A stretch of 64,000 nt of DNA from Prauserella marina (GCF_002240355.1 NZ_CP016354.1:1-64000), one strand, 5' to 3'. Counted from the first letter of the stretch, positions 1-10,681 are shown. The notes: generated by a model not told the origin, from the sequence alone. Numbers and translations: made by a program.

Positions 1-6
1 CCCGAC

Positions 7-1083
7 GTGTCCGCGCTCGGAAGCACTCGTGCAGCCCGTAGGGCCGCGAAGCTGGCCGCCGCAGCCCAGCAAGGTGGCGCATCGGGTACAACTCCGCCCG
101 CCCTGGCTGGCAGCAGTACCCCCGTAAACAGTGGCGATGCGGATTCAGACACGACGGTCACCGACCACCAGGTAGCTGCCCAGCAGGCCGCAACGCCATC
201 ACCGACCGCCGAGCGCCCGGACGTGGAACCGACGCCGAGTTCGGAAGCAGTCGAGCAGGCTACTGTCCCACCCAAGCCAGCCACCGCCACGGTGAAGGAG
301 CCAGCTGACACGACCGCAGTGGTCGACCAGGACACCGGAACGAAAGAACCGGCGACCGGACAAGGCGCTGAACAGCACGAACGGCCTCCTGAGAACAGCA
401 CATCCGCGCGGGCCGCCGTCACGAAGACCGCGAGCACGGCCACCGCGGAGGACACGAGCGTGACAGGCGAGCAGGTAGCCGCAGCAGGTGGCTCCGCGAA
501 CAGCGGCTTGGACGAAGAGGGGAAGCCGGCCGCCGAGCTGCGTATCGACGGCCAGGAGCCGGACGACGGTGCGCCTGCCTCGTTCGTCATCACCGACCCA
601 GCAGGCGCCGACGCGGACGAGCAGATCAAGCCCGCCGCCGAGCTAGACGTCGAAGTCGACGAGGACCTCGACGACGAGGAGTTCACCGGTAGCAAGCTCA
701 CCCAGCAGAGTTGGGTCCCGGACGACGTCGCCGACAAGTTTCAGAGAATGCAGGCGACTGGCCACGGTCGTACGGCGGAGGTCATCGTCCTCACCGCCGT
801 GCGGAACTGTGCGGAACGGCTACCCGAGCTCATCAAGGCGGCCAGGGGCCCTGTCCACGAGGACGGCCTCTTCGCCGGGCTGCCGATCCTCGACCGCAAG
901 CCGGGACGGCAGAAGAAGGCAAAGCCAAACAGCTCTCGAGTCCAATACCAGGTCTCGCCGGTGTACGCGCCGGACCTCAAACGCCTTGCCAAGATGCACA
1001 AGCTCAAGCTATCCGTGCTGATCCGCCTGGCACTCGGCGACTACTTTGGCATTCCGGTGCGGCTGGGTCGTACGAAGCGGTAG
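7..1083 (+). CDS. Hypothetical protein, disordered acidic N-terminus with conserved-looking C-terminal domain
   Basis: 358 residues from a GTG at position 7. The frame is open to the window edge, so the true start may lie upstream. Residues 1-220 are low-complexity Ala/Thr/Pro/Glu with several Asp/Glu runs and are probably disordered. The last 130 residues look folded, with a helical stretch near 250-280 and a basic C-terminus ending in two arginine/lysine-rich turns. That layout, on an element with FtsK and replication genes, would suit a DNA-binding partition or nucleoid partner, but no family was recognised. A hairpin follows the stop codon. Confidence 0.7.
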   Translation: MSALGSTRAARRAAKLAAAAQQGGASGTTPPALAGSSTPVNSGDADSDTTVTDHQVAAQQAATPSPTAERPDVEPTPSSEAVEQATVPPKPATATVKEPADTTAVVDQDTGTKEPATGQGAEQHERPPENSTSARAAVTKTASTATAEDTSVTGEQVAAAGGSANSGLDEEGKPAAELRIDGQEPDDGAPASFVITDPAGADADEQIKPAAELDVEVDEDLDDEEFTGSKLTQQSWVPDDVADKFQRMQATGHGRTAEVIVLTAVRNCAERLPELIKAARGPVHEDGLFAGLPILDRKPGRQKKAKPNSSRVQYQVSPVYAPDLKRLAKMHKLKLSVLIRLALGDYFGIPVRLGRTKR

Positions 1084-1088
1084 TAGAT

Positions 1089-1120
1089 CGCAGGGGCGGA
1101 GTCGACGATCCGTCCCTGCG
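1089..1120 (+). terminator. Hairpin downstream of the first gene
   Basis: Arms of 12 bases (CGCAGGGGCGGA and TCCGTCCCTGCG) pair with one mismatch around an 8-base loop, starting six bases after the stop. There is no T tract, as is common for actinomycete terminators. The following stretch to 1360 holds no gene I can support. Confidence 0.5.
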
Positions 1121-1359
1121 GCAACAATGTCCAGCCGTATAGGGAATTATACACCGCGAGCAGGAGTTCGAGCGGAACATCCGGCCGCTGCGCTGGCTGT
1201 ACGAACATGCCGAGATTGGTGCCACGCGATCATCATGGTCACGGACTGCCTGAACGTCGGCGGCATCCGCCTCGACAGGAGAAGGCCCTGCGCCGGGTGA
1301 CGAGCGACATCGTGGCGGCCCGCTGCTGGCTCTCTACGACGCGGCGTGCGGGGAGCCTG

Positions 1360-2091
1360 CTACTTGAACCGGGGGCGGGACCTCAAGGGCTCTCGTCCGC
1401 CGTACACGATCCAGTGCTTGATGTCCCGCTGCGCCGTCACCCACCAGGCCAGGAACGCAGCTGCGGCTACCGGCACGGTGAGCAGGCCGGGCCACCAGCC
1501 CCACCAGGCAGAGTCGAACAGCCATACGAGTAGGCCAGTGACTGCTAGCCAGAGTGCCCCGCCGATGACCGCGCCGACCGCGAACGACTTCCCGTAGACC
1601 GCGGGAGACTGGAGCAGCCTGGTGGACTTGCCGGGCGCCGGGGGATCGGCCGGGGTCTCGACCTCGAACCGCGTGCGGTGTACGTGTGTAGTTTCCCGGC
1701 GCTGGCTGGGCTGCTCGTCGGCGAACATGGCGTCGTCGATGTCGGGCACCGGGACAGGCTCGGTGCGGCGCTGACGCGGTGGTTCAGACTGGGGTGCCGA
1801 CATGGATTCGGGGCCGGCGGCGTGGATGTCCACCGCGGCGTTGTAGTGGGCGCGCTGAGCATCGAACCAGGCCATCGCCTCGCGCACTTTGTGTTCGCCG
1901 GGGGCGCCTCCACGCACCATCTTCTCGAAGCGGGCGCGGTTGTTGTGTCGAACCTCCTGGATTGCGGCATCCTGCTGATCGAACGCTGCCGTGAGCCACG
2001 GCGGCATCCGGTCGCTCGGGTCGCTTCCCATCGGCGTGGCCTTCCTCGTGTCGATACCAGCCATTGTCCCATCGCTGGCGAGCTGGGCCAA
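1360..2091 (-). CDS. Membrane protein at the distal end of the transfer operon
   Basis: 243 residues if the first ATG is used; starts at 2064 or 2031 are possible. The N-terminal half is soluble and charged, with Pro-rich linkers. Two hydrophobic segments at about residues 170-215 end in a short basic tail, so it should be a C-terminally anchored inner-membrane protein. It is the last gene of the minus-strand transfer set, but a strong hairpin (2109-2145) separates it from the FtsK-like gene, so it may get only read-through transcription. No family recognised; the role in transfer is inferred from position. Confidence 0.7.
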   Translation of the reverse strand: MAQLASDGTMAGIDTRKATPMGSDPSDRMPPWLTAAFDQQDAAIQEVRHNNRARFEKMVRGGAPGEHKVREAMAWFDAQRAHYNAAVDIHAAGPESMSAPQSEPPRQRRTEPVPVPDIDDAMFADEQPSQRRETTHVHRTRFEVETPADPPAPGKSTRLLQSPAVYGKSFAVGAVIGGALWLAVTGLLVWLFDSAWWGWWPGLLTVPVAAAAFLAWWVTAQRDIKHWIVYGGREPLRSRPRFK

Positions 2092-2108
2092 CTACCGCGA
2101 ACACGCAA

Positions 2109-2145
2109 CAGCGCCCCAGGCCGGGTGGTGTGGCCTGGGGCGCTG
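2109..2145 (-). terminator. Strong hairpin after the FtsK-like gene
   Basis: Perfect 14-base arms (CAGCGCCCCAGGCC and its complement) with a 9-base loop lie 12 bases beyond the FtsK-like stop codon and before the last gene of the set. It probably terminates or attenuates the transfer transcript. Confidence 0.75.
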
Positions 2146-2156
2146 CGCCGGGGAGC

Positions 2157-4475
2157 TCAGTCCAACGAGACCGGCTCGACCCGAGCGTGGGCGCCCAAGG
2201 ACGCCAGCACCACTTCCAGCTCGTCGGTGTCTACGAGCACTTCGCGGGCCTTCGAACCGTCGGACGGTCCAACCACGCCTCGGTTTTCCAACAGCTCCAT
2301 CAGTCGACCCGCCTTGGCGAACCCGACACGGAGCTTGCGCTGCAACATCGACGTCGAGCCGAACTGCGAGGTCACCACCAGCTCAGCGGCTTGGAGCAGC
2401 ACGTCCAGGTCATCGCCGATCTCCGGGTCGATCTCGTCGTTCTCGCCTGGTGTCGCAGCGGCGACGTCGGCGTAGTCCGGCTGCGCATGTTCCTTGGCGA
2501 AGTTGACGACTGCGGCGATCTCCTCGTCATCGACGTAAGCGCCCTGGAGGCGGACCGGTTTGCCGGTGCCCATCGGCAGGTACAGCGCGTCGCCCATGCC
2601 GATCAGCTTCTCGGCGCCCGCCTGGTCCAGGATGACCCGCGAGTCGGTCAGGGACGAGGTAGCGAACGCCAGCCGGGACGGCACGTTGGTCTTGATCAGG
2701 CCGGTCACCACGTCGACCGACGGACGCTGGGTGGCCAGCACCAGGTGGATGCCGGCGGCGCGGGCTTTCTGGGTGATCCGGACGACCGCGTCCTCGACGT
2801 CGCGGGGTGCGGTCATCATCAGGTCGGCGAGCTCGTCGACGATAGCCAGGATGTACGGGTAGGGCTGGTACTCGCGTTCGCTGCCGGCCGGCGCCGTGAT
2901 CTGGCCGCTGCGCACCTTGCGGTTGAAGTCGTCGATGTGCCGGACCCGGTGTGCCTGCATGTCCTGGTAGCGCTGCTCCATCTCCTCGACCAGCCACGCG
3001 AGCGCGGCCGCGGCCTTCTTCGGTTGGGTGATGATCGGGGTGATGAGGTGCGGGATGCCCTCGTACGGGGTCAGTTCGACCATCTTCGGGTCGATCAGGA
3101 TCATGCGGACCTCGTCCGGTGTGGCCCTGGCCAGTAGCGAGATCAGCATCGAGTTGACGAAACTGGACTTGCCGGAACCGGTGGAACCGGCGACCAGCAG
3201 GTGCGGCATCTTCGTCAGGTTCGCGGTGACGAAGTCGCCTTCGATGTCCTTGCCCAGCCCGATCACCATCGGGTGGGAGTCGGCCAGGGCCGTGGGAGCC
3301 AGCAGCGTGTCGCCGAGGTGAACGACCTGGCGGTCGGTGTTGGGAACTTCGATGCCGACCGCGGACTTGCCGGGGATCGGGGCGAGCAGACGTACGTTGT
3401 CGGTGGCCGCAGCGTAGGCGATGTTCTTGGTCAGTGCGGTGACTTTTTCTACCTTCACGCCAGGGCCGAGGGCGACCTCATACCGGGTGACCGTCGGGCC
3501 TCGGGTGAACCCGGTGACTTCGGCTTTGACTTTGAATTCGTTGAACACTTCGGTGATCGCCTTGGTCAGCTCTCCGGCGTCCCTGCCCGGCGCCTTCTTC
3601 GGGGTGCCCTGCCGAAGGATGTCCGTGCGCGGCAGCTGGTATCCGCTCGACGATTCCCGGAAAAAGTCCGGTTTCGATTCCGGCGTCGGCTCGTCGACAA
3701 CGGTGTTCGCCTGTGCAGAGGCGACGCCTGGCTGGGCCTTGTCTGTGCGACGGGCCGATCGGTTTCCTCGGGCCGCGAGTGGCTGTTTAGTGGCTACTTC
3801 GTCCTCGCCGCGTTCGGAAGATGTCGCGGGTTTGGCTAGGAATTCCCAAATGGCCGAGCGCACCGTGCTTATCGGCGCATTGCTGACCATCAACAGTCCA
3901 AGCCCGAGGGTCGCCAGCAGGAGAGGCACGGCGAGCCATACGGAAAGGTACTGTGCGGGAATTCCCGCCGCGGCGTAGCCAAGCAAGCCACCCGCCGTTT
4001 CGAAATTGCGTTGCTCGGCCGGAATTCCGGACAGAACGTGGAAGAAGCCGGTCACCGCCACGGCGGTCAGCAGGGTCCCACCGATCAGACGGGGCCGGCG
4101 CTCTGGACGGGCCACGGAGAGCATCAGCGTCAGGGCAGCTGCGGCGAACACCACGGGAAGGGCGAGGGCGGGAAGTCCCAGCATGGCACGGAGGCCGCCG
4201 TCGATCCGGTGACCGAGCGGTCCGCCGAGGTGAAACCACGTTGTCATCGCGATGATTGCGGCTGTAACGGTCAGTCCCAGCGCGATGGCGTCGCGCTGTT
4301 GCGGGATTTCGAGATCCCGTGCGCTGCTGGTAGAGCGAATGAGTTTGCCGATACCGCGCGCGGTGGAGTTCCAGGTTTTGCTGACCGTGACTTTGCGGTT
4401 GTCGCGCGTCGTCCGGCTACTCTTCCGGCTCGGCGCGGCGGGCTTCTTCCTGGTAGTCGTGCGTTTGCGAGGCAT
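2157..4475 (-). CDS. FtsK/SpoIIIE-family DNA translocase with gamma domain
   Basis: 772 residues. A basic N-terminus is followed by four hydrophobic segments (about 60-220), a linker, the alpha/beta motor and a C-terminal winged-helix gamma domain (about 690-770). The Walker A motif GSTGSGKSS lies near residue 430 and Walker B near 550 (ending IVDELADLM). The gamma domain shows the family pattern of a conserved helix followed by [15 protein letters not shown]. This is the architecture of chromosomal cell-division FtsK, which pumps double-stranded DNA directionally, rather than the shorter plasmid TraB. It could act in resolution or segregation of the element or in conjugation. It follows the transfer ATPase gene in the same operon with a 49-base gap. 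Start chosen at the ATG before the basic MPRKR segment. Confidence 0.92.
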   Translation of the reverse strand: MPRKRTTTRKKPAAPSRKSSRTTRDNRKVTVSKTWNSTARGIGKLIRSTSSARDLEIPQQRDAIALGLTVTAAIIAMTTWFHLGGPLGHRIDGGLRAMLGLPALALPVVFAAAALTLMLSVARPERRPRLIGGTLLTAVAVTGFFHVLSGIPAEQRNFETAGGLLGYAAAGIPAQYLSVWLAVPLLLATLGLGLLMVSNAPISTVRSAIWEFLAKPATSSERGEDEVATKQPLAARGNRSARRTDKAQPGVASAQANTVVDEPTPESKPDFFRESSSGYQLPRTDILRQGTPKKAPGRDAGELTKAITEVFNEFKVKAEVTGFTRGPTVTRYEVALGPGVKVEKVTALTKNIAYAAATDNVRLLAPIPGKSAVGIEVPNTDRQVVHLGDTLLAPTALADSHPMVIGLGKDIEGDFVTANLTKMPHLLVAGSTGSGKSSFVNSMLISLLARATPDEVRMILIDPKMVELTPYEGIPHLITPIITQPKKAAAALAWLVEEMEQRYQDMQAHRVRHIDDFNRKVRSGQITAPAGSEREYQPYPYILAIVDELADLMMTAPRDVEDAVVRITQKARAAGIHLVLATQRPSVDVVTGLIKTNVPSRLAFATSSLTDSRVILDQAGAEKLIGMGDALYLPMGTGKPVRLQGAYVDDEEIAAVVNFAKEHAQPDYADVAAATPGENDEIDPEIGDDLDVLLQAAELVVTSQFGSTSMLQRKLRVGFAKAGRLMELLENRGVVGPSDGSKAREVLVDTDELEVVLASLGAHARVEPVSLD

Positions 4476-4524
4476 CGCGTGTTCACCTGCTCCGGTTAGG
4501 CGGGTCGATGAGTTGCTTGGCGTG

Positions 4525-6945
4525 TTACTCGCTCGTGGCAGAGTCAGCGGCGGCAGGGACGTGGTGCGGCAGGTACCAGCGGGCGCCGCGGCCCTTGCCG
4601 GCGAGCACTGCCTTCTCTCGGTAGTTCAGGTCGCGGAGACGGGCCCGGACGGTTTCGCTGGTGGTCTTCTTGCCGAGGGCCTTCTCGGCGGCCTCCTGGA
4701 TCGCCGACATCGGGGCGCCTTTGCCGGCGTGCTTACCCATCGTCTCGACCGCCGCCACGATGATCGGGTCAGTGTCCGGGAATTGCTTCGGCTGCTCTTG
4801 GGCAGCTGCGGTGGACAGCGGTACGGCCCGCGGGATGGTGGCGACCTGCTGGGTTAGTTCCTCCACGCCGCTCTCGGTGGCGGCAAGGCGTTCCTGCAAC
4901 CGCGCTTTCATCTTGTGGGCGCGGTCTTCGCGGGCGTCGACGTTGTTGCCGATGGGGATGTCCCTGTCGAGCAGGATGTCCGCGGTGTCGATCTCCGGGA
5001 GAGTGCTGGTGTCCATCGTCTTGCCTTCCTCGTCATCGATGTATCCGACGGTCATGCGGCCGGTGAGTACGGCGTCGAGCCAGTCGACGTTGGTCTTGAA
5101 CTGCTGCACGAGCTCGTCGACCTCGGCCGCGGATTCCGGTGGCGCGGTGAACTGCGGCGTCATCACCTCTTGCGGGGTGAGCAGGGGGTTCTCGGGCACG
5201 TTCAGGTCGCGATTGGCGTACGCCTCGCCGGCCGCCTTGGCCGAGACGGCGTCGAGCTTGGGACGGAACGGGGCATAGAGAGCCGCGATGGCGGGGATGT
5301 CACCGAGATCGATCGCGCCCTCGCCGCGCTCATCGTCGTCATCGAGGTCGTCGTCCGCTTCCCGCACAAGGAAACTGCGGGAGTGGACCATCTCGTTGGT
5401 GAGGACGTTCTGGGTGATCTGTTCGCCCGGCAGGAACTGAGTGGGGTCCACCTGCACCAGTTCGCTGTTCTCGAGAACGCCCCCGACTTCCTTGCTTGTC
5501 AGGACCTTCATCACCGTGCGGTTGCCACATTGCGAGACGATCGACTGGAAGCCGTAGCCATGGTCGGTCTGGTTGGCGCGCTGGGTCCACATGTCGAGGC
5601 TGATGCCCTGAGAGCGTGACTGTTTGGTGAGCATCGACAGCAGTTCGTGCAGCTCGCTGGCGTCCATCTCGTCGAACAGCGCGGGTAGCTCATCGATGAT
5701 GATGCGGATGATGGGCGCGCGTTTGGGGCTGACGATCGCGGTGTTGTCGTAGGCGAGGCCGCGCGCGTTGGCGATGGCCTTGGCAGCGCGGAGCATGTCG
5801 CGCGCTTCCTTGGCCGTGGTGGCCAGCCAGTCGATGCATCCGCCCCACGGTTTGAAGTGTTTCCCGCGCTTGGCCGAGAGGTCGATCGCCCAGATGACCA
5901 CGTCCCGGCAGGGCAGCAGGGAGCAGATCTCGCAGTTGATCCGGGAGGTCTTGCCGGAGCCGATCACGCCGGCGCCGTACTCCTGCATCGCGCCGTAGCC
6001 CTTGCGGTAGATCGTGTTGGTGACGATCTCCCGGTTCGGCGTGACGCCGATAGCGATCGGGTTGCGGATGGTGGCCATGCCGGGCATCAGGTTCCGCAGG
6101 TGCGCAGGGATCGGTTTCGCCGGAACCGCGCCGTCGGACATGTGGTGCTCAACCGCGGACTGGACGAGTTCGTGCAGCTGGTCGAGGTGTTCGACCACGG
6201 GGTGCAGCACCGGCTGGTCGAGGGACCACTGCTTGCGCCAGATGATCTCGACGATCACGTGGTTGACGTCGTCTGGGTCCTCGAGGATCTTCACCGCGCC
6301 CTTGCGGGTCTTTCCCGGCAAGGCAGCTTCAATCTTGTTCACCCCCATGGCGATGAAGGCGTCGGCGGTCACGCTGGAGCCGGAGAGGTCCAGGTGGTAG
6401 TAGAAGCCGATCTGTTCCTTCCCGTCCGCGGTCAGGATGGGTTCCCTGCCGAACATGCGGACGCCCTCGTATCCGGCGTCGGCGAGGATGCCGTAGTCCT
6501 CGTCGTTCCATTCGTCGTAGACGGGGCGTTCGGACAGCTTCGGCTTGCGGATCTTGCGTCGCTCGGCCCACACCGTGTGGGAGGCGACCGCGCCGACCGC
6601 GCCGGCGACGCCGACGGCGGCTTCCAGCGGTCCGGCGATGCCAGCGACTATTGACCATGCGCCGGCGGCGGCTCCGTGCATCACGAGGAGCTGTCGTTCC
6701 TCGTCGGACATGCGACCCAGCCACGCATTGACCGCGGTCACCAGGGCTGCGCCGCCACCGACGATGGCGCCGGCGGTGGGGGAGATGTCGTGTAGGGCAA
6801 ACCCGGTCGCGAGCGCCGACGTGTTGATCATCAGTGGGCGGGCTTGGTATGAGTTGCGGTGCAGGGCCGACTTCGTGGCGGCCTTCATCCGCGATTCGTG
6901 CTGCTCGACCGGCTCGGGAACCTGGTTGCGCTTCTTCTTGCTCAC
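4525..6945 (-). CDS. FtsK/SpoIIIE-type conjugative transfer ATPase
   Basis: 806 residues. Hydrophobic segments at about 45-125 are followed by a motor domain with Walker A (GVIGSGKTS, near residue 330) and Walker B ([13 protein letters not shown], near 415). The C-terminal part has a disordered acidic linker and a final helix-turn-helix-like domain (about 735-790) ending in a basic RGARWYLP segment. Actinomycete conjugation usually needs a single FtsK-like ATPase that moves double-stranded DNA at hyphal tips, and this is the best candidate in the window. The C-terminal winged-helix position would suit recognition of a clt-like site. Two FtsK-fold ATPases in one operon is notable. Confidence 0.85.
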   Translation of the reverse strand: MSKKKRNQVPEPVEQHESRMKAATKSALHRNSYQARPLMINTSALATGFALHDISPTAGAIVGGGAALVTAVNAWLGRMSDEERQLLVMHGAAAGAWSIVAGIAGPLEAAVGVAGAVGAVASHTVWAERRKIRKPKLSERPVYDEWNDEDYGILADAGYEGVRMFGREPILTADGKEQIGFYYHLDLSGSSVTADAFIAMGVNKIEAALPGKTRKGAVKILEDPDDVNHVIVEIIWRKQWSLDQPVLHPVVEHLDQLHELVQSAVEHHMSDGAVPAKPIPAHLRNLMPGMATIRNPIAIGVTPNREIVTNTIYRKGYGAMQEYGAGVIGSGKTSRINCEICSLLPCRDVVIWAIDLSAKRGKHFKPWGGCIDWLATTAKEARDMLRAAKAIANARGLAYDNTAIVSPKRAPIIRIIIDELPALFDEMDASELHELLSMLTKQSRSQGISLDMWTQRANQTDHGYGFQSIVSQCGNRTVMKVLTSKEVGGVLENSELVQVDPTQFLPGEQITQNVLTNEMVHSRSFLVREADDDLDDDDERGEGAIDLGDIPAIAALYAPFRPKLDAVSAKAAGEAYANRDLNVPENPLLTPQEVMTPQFTAPPESAAEVDELVQQFKTNVDWLDAVLTGRMTVGYIDDEEGKTMDTSTLPEIDTADILLDRDIPIGNNVDAREDRAHKMKARLQERLAATESGVEELTQQVATIPRAVPLSTAAAQEQPKQFPDTDPIIVAAVETMGKHAGKGAPMSAIQEAAEKALGKKTTSETVRARLRDLNYREKAVLAGKGRGARWYLPHHVPAAADSATSE

Positions 6946-7081
6946 TGGTGGCTCCTGGTCAGTCCGGAGGGCTCACAGGTGGGTTGGGCTGGACTTGGAC
7001 GACTCCCGCCCAGTCCCTCGCATCCGCGCGGAGAGACGAGATGGGCGTGGTCTGGGCGGGATCGACCCGATCCAGGCCGGG

Positions 7082-7432
7082 CTACGGCTGCTGAAAGAAC
7101 TTGTTCTCGTCGCGCATCGTTCGACCGCGGCCGCTGTTGGGCTCCACGCGGTCCTGGTAGAGCGCCCAGAACTTCTTGCCGGAGTTTCCGAACAGCTGCA
7201 TCACCACGAGCAAGGGCTCGCCGGTGAGGTAGAAGTCCTGCAACGAGCGCGGGTCCATCCGCTCCTGCACGTCCATGCGGCTAGCGAGAACGGTGACGGA
7301 CTCGGCGCCTGCTCGGAATGCCTTAACCAGACCAAGAAGGAGGTGCATCCAGTCCTGGTAGTCCTCGGGGGTGAAGTCCGCCAGCTCGTTGAATGCCTTC
7401 TCCAGCTGAGCGGCCGGGTTGCGTTGCGCCAT
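7082..7432 (-). CDS. Possible nested product from an internal start
   Basis: An in-frame ATG at 7432 follows a GGAGGA sequence by seven bases, a near-ideal ribosome-binding site, and opens a 116-residue segment starting MAQRNPAAQLEKAF. It is well ordered, unlike the Arg-rich linker before it. Either it is made both alone and as the tail of the long protein, or two once-separate genes have fused. No family recognised. Confidence 0.45.
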   Translation of the reverse strand: MAQRNPAAQLEKAFNELADFTPEDYQDWMHLLLGLVKAFRAGAESVTVLASRMDVQERMDPRSLQDFYLTGEPLLVVMQLFGNSGKKFWALYQDRVEPNSGRGRTMRDENKFFQQP

Positions 7433-8521
7433 GACGATTCCTCCACGGGCTGTTGTGGCAGGCACGGCCGAACTGGCCGTACGGGTGGGTCGAGGAGACT
7501 GGGACTGCGAGACCGTCGAGATCGACGGCTTGGTGGTTCGGGCTGGGACGCCGCCGTCCCGGCTCGGTGGCGACAGCACGATCGGTTTGGGCTCGTTCGC
7601 GCTGTCGAGGGGCCGGGGAAGCCGGCGTGCTGTGACCGTTTGCGGGGGCAGCACGTGGCCACCGCGGTGGCCACGGCCCGGCCGGTCGAGGCCACGGCCG
7701 CGGCGGTCAGCCTTGCCCTGTGGTCGACGCTGGTCACGTTCGCGACGACGTTGCTCGCGTTCGGTCTTAGCGATCACCCGCTGGGCTTCGCGCATCGCGG
7801 CTTCCTCCGCGCGCTGCGCCCGCATCTGGTTCGAGGCAGGCTTCATGCCGGACAGCATCGAATTACGATGCTTCGGGGCGATCCGGATCGCGCCAGCCAG
7901 CAACGCTTTCGCCCTGCGGTCACGGCCCTTCTCATAGGCTTTGGTATGCGCGCGATCGAGCGACCCGGCCACCCAGGACCGCATTTTCGTGATCCTGAGC
8001 CCGTTCTTGGCGCGAGCGCGCACAGCTTTGCGGTTCGCCTTCCGTGCCAGGACTACGGATCGCTGGTAGGCGGCACCGCCGTAGACCTTGCCGTAGGCGT
8101 GGGCGGCGCGGGCGGTGTGGCCAGCAACCTTCCTGACATGGGGGGCGGCGTACTTCACGGCCCGCTTGGTGTGGCGGGCAGTCCAGCGGGTCGTGAGGTA
8201 GGCGCCGGCGACCGTGACGGCCGCGCCGCCGGCCGTGACACGGCCGACGTAGACCAGGCCGCGGCCGGCGACGCGGAGCTTGTAGCGCTTGCCCTTCTTG
8301 ACCGGCTTGCGCTTCCGGTAGATCAGCCGACCAGCCTGGCGAGCCCGGTGGCGCATGTCCTTGGCCCACTCGCCGATCTCCTGCTCGACGGCGACGAAAC
8401 GGCCGTCGAGCTTGTATCGGTCGGAACGCCGCGCACCGAGGTGCTGAGTCGGCGCTGGCCGGGGTGGAGGTGCCGGGCGGCCGGCCACTCGGCGACCACG
8501 GGAATAGTTGGCCTTTGGCAT
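7082..8521 (-). CDS. Very basic membrane-linked transfer-operon protein
   Basis: 479 residues from the ATG at 8521, which shares one base with the TGA of the upstream gene, so translation is probably coupled. Residues 1-260 are extremely Arg/Lys/Ala-rich with a short hydrophobic stretch near 95-110. A Pro/Arg linker follows, then an acidic globular C-terminal part (about 365-479). The basic part could bind DNA or membrane phospholipid; no family recognised. The C-terminal part has its own ribosome-binding site and start at 7432, so two products are possible. Confidence 0.75.
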   Translation of the reverse strand: MPKANYSRGRRVAGRPAPPPRPAPTQHLGARRSDRYKLDGRFVAVEQEIGEWAKDMRHRARQAGRLIYRKRKPVKKGKRYKLRVAGRGLVYVGRVTAGGAAVTVAGAYLTTRWTARHTKRAVKYAAPHVRKVAGHTARAAHAYGKVYGGAAYQRSVVLARKANRKAVRARAKNGLRITKMRSWVAGSLDRAHTKAYEKGRDRRAKALLAGAIRIAPKHRNSMLSGMKPASNQMRAQRAEEAAMREAQRVIAKTEREQRRRERDQRRPQGKADRRGRGLDRPGRGHRGGHVLPPQTVTARRLPRPLDSANEPKPIVLSPPSRDGGVPARTTKPSISTVSQSQSPRPTRTASSAVPATTARGGIVMAQRNPAAQLEKAFNELADFTPEDYQDWMHLLLGLVKAFRAGAESVTVLASRMDVQERMDPRSLQDFYLTGEPLLVVMQLFGNSGKKFWALYQDRVEPNSGRGRTMRDENKFFQQP

Positions 8522-9315
8522 CACAGCATCACCGAGAACCCACCAACGACGAGGGCAACGAAGAGAACGGCGAGCAGCACGCGGCCGAGCCGCTTCGGAT
8601 CGTTGAGCGCCACAGCTGAGTGCGCCGCCAGCCACGCGATGGCATTCAGCACCACCGACGCCGCGGTCACCGGGGCTGCGTAGCCGCAGTACAGGACCTT
8701 CAGCGGGGTGAACGGGAGGTTGTTGGCACGCTCGGTGTGCAGCGTGACGGTCTCGGTCAGAGATCCCGGTCGGCGCGAGTGGCGAGGATCGTTGAGCAGC
8801 GCGGACAGTTTCGCCGTAGTCCAGGACGCACCGTTGAGCGTCACCCCGACCACGGTCATCGGAGTCGCGTACAGCGAGTACAGGAAGCGGCCGGCGGGAG
8901 ACTCCATCGCGTGGGCGCGGATGCGGTGATCGGCGACCGCCTCGCGCAGGGGCGAGGGTGCGATGGCGACGTAGTCGCCGGGGGTCCAGTGCGCGGCGTC
9001 CATGAGGTGGCTGCGCCGGTCGGCGTTTTCGGCCTCGGGCCGTGTCTTCGCCTTGGCTTTTGCCTTGGCCTTCGCCGGTGCTTCGGGCCCTTCCTTCGGC
9101 TCATCGGTGTTAGCCGAGGTGGGCTTCGAGTTGGTTTTGGTCTTACCCGCCGCGGCGGGTAAGACCTGCTCCGTGTCGTTGTCGGCCACCGCGGTGGTGG
9201 GACGCTGGTTCGGCGTAGCCCACTGACCGGAGGCGACCATGCGCGCGTAGTCCGCCGTCGTCATCTCGTCGTCGTCGACGTCGAGGGTGGACGGTCGCGC
9301 CGTGGTGACGGTCAT
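8521..9315 (-). CDS. Transfer-operon membrane protein with Lys/Ala linker
   Basis: 264 residues. The N-terminal 100 are polar and end in an Ala-Lys repeat. The remainder has two hydrophobic stretches (about 145-165 and 205-230) and a strongly hydrophobic C-terminal segment (about 243-264) next to an NDPKRLGR basic patch. Probably an inner-membrane Spd-like (spread) component by position, but no family signature was recognised. The stop overlaps the next start. A non-coding gap of 211 bases separates it from the gene upstream. Confidence 0.7.
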   Translation of the reverse strand: MTVTTARPSTLDVDDDEMTTADYARMVASGQWATPNQRPTTAVADNDTEQVLPAAAGKTKTNSKPTSANTDEPKEGPEAPAKAKAKAKAKTRPEAENADRRSHLMDAAHWTPGDYVAIAPSPLREAVADHRIRAHAMESPAGRFLYSLYATPMTVVGVTLNGASWTTAKLSALLNDPRHSRRPGSLTETVTLHTERANNLPFTPLKVLYCGYAAPVTAASVVLNAIAWLAAHSAVALNDPKRLGRVLLAVLFVALVVGGFSVML

Positions 9316-9526
9316 GACGTTCTCCCTGCTTGCCGTTCCAGGTCACCTTGTGTGGCCTGGGTTGTGCTGTTCGGTTGTGGGGGCCGTTGCTCCCGGCGGA
9401 GCCACCAACCAGTTCGGGTTGGTGGCGACCCGCAAACAACGGACGCTGTTGAGTCGTTGGTGGAAGCAGCCGGTCGAGCTCTGTGCTGGTGGGGTGTTGT
9501 CGCCCGACCGGCTGCTGGCTTCAGGG

Positions 9527-10681
9527 CTATTCCTCGATGCCGCGCTCGATGCGCATGAACCCGACTACGTTCTGGGCGTCGGGCATCCCGGCGGCGCCTT
9601 GCAGCTCGGCGAGCGTCTTGCGGACACCGTTCGCGGACGGCAGCCGGGTCTTCTCGTCGAGCTGGCCCCGGTAGGAACCGTCCTTGATGGCCAGTTCGAC
9701 GTGGCGCTTCTGCCGGGCGAGCTTGGCCAGGACCGGCGGCAGCGACCCTGACGAGACGCCCAGCTCGGCGTCAGACTTGGCGTTGAGAATCCGCTGACCG
9801 AATCCCACGGCGAGCTTCGGCACCAGGCTCAGGGAAATCACGATCGCGGCGGGGACGGCGAACCAGGCGACTCCGGACAGTTCGCCGAGCAGGAGGTGCG
9901 GCAGCACGTTGATGAGGACCGAGGCCAGGAGCAGGCCGGCCTTGATGCTGCCGAATTCCGTCTGGTCGCCATCAAAGTCCGCCTTGCGGAACCACGTCTC
10001 CTTCACGGTTCGGACCGAGCCGCCGGGGGTGGCCGCTTCGTAGAGCAGGATCGCCACCAGCGGGAGCGTGAACAGCGGCTCGAAGCCGTACAGCGCGCCG
10101 GTGAGGAGCACGTCGCCGGTGACGTTCCACAGCCGCGACCACGCTTCTTGGGACTGGATCGCGCCGATGAGCACGGCGACGACCGCCGGGGCGGCGGCCA
10201 GGGCGAGGGCAACGCGACGAACGCGGACCTGGGACGCCAGGTAGGCGACCGGGTTGGTCATCCGCTTGAGCAGGGCGCGGGCCTTGCTGGCGTCCAGCTC
10301 GTCCCGCAGGGTCTGTGCGGCGAGCCTATTCTCGACGTCCAACTCGGCGCGAGCACGGCTTACCACCGCCGCGTTGCGTTCACGCTCGACCTCAAGCATG
10401 TCGGTCCGGAATTCGCGGCAGACCTCGCGCTTTGCCTCGATCTCGTCGGCGTTCTTCGCGGTGAAGAGTTCGTCGACGTCCTGCCGCTCGACGACGCTGG
10501 TGGCGCTGGCGATCGCCTTGTCGAGCTGTTCAGCGGTGAGCAGGCCCAGATCGAGGTCCGGCGCGGTGCTGACCGCTTGGGCGGAGTTGCCCGCCGGGTT
10601 GGTCTGGGCGGGGAGGGCGCCGACCGGCAGCTCGTCGGGCAACACGTGCCCGTTCCGGGGCCGTTCATCGAGGGCAGTCAT
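9527..10681 (-). CDS. Multi-pass membrane protein with coiled-coil N-terminus
   Basis: 384 residues. An Ala/Pro-rich start is followed by a charged, helical region (about 50-145) likely to form a coiled coil, then four or more hydrophobic segments (about 150-310) and a basic helical tail. The topology resembles spread (Spd) proteins of Streptomyces plasmids that move the element between hyphal compartments, but this is inferred from context and topology only. Codons are clearly coding, with high third-position GC. Second gene of the operon that begins at 11089. Confidence 0.75.
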   Translation of the reverse strand: MTALDERPRNGHVLPDELPVGALPAQTNPAGNSAQAVSTAPDLDLGLLTAEQLDKAIASATSVVERQDVDELFTAKNADEIEAKREVCREFRTDMLEVERERNAAVVSRARAELDVENRLAAQTLRDELDASKARALLKRMTNPVAYLASQVRVRRVALALAAAPAVVAVLIGAIQSQEAWSRLWNVTGDVLLTGALYGFEPLFTLPLVAILLYEAATPGGSVRTVKETWFRKADFDGDQTEFGSIKAGLLLASVLINVLPHLLLGELSGVAWFAVPAAIVISLSLVPKLAVGFGQRILNAKSDAELGVSSGSLPPVLAKLARQKRHVELAIKDGSYRGQLDEKTRLPSANGVRKTLAELQGAAGMPDAQNVVGFMRIERGIEE

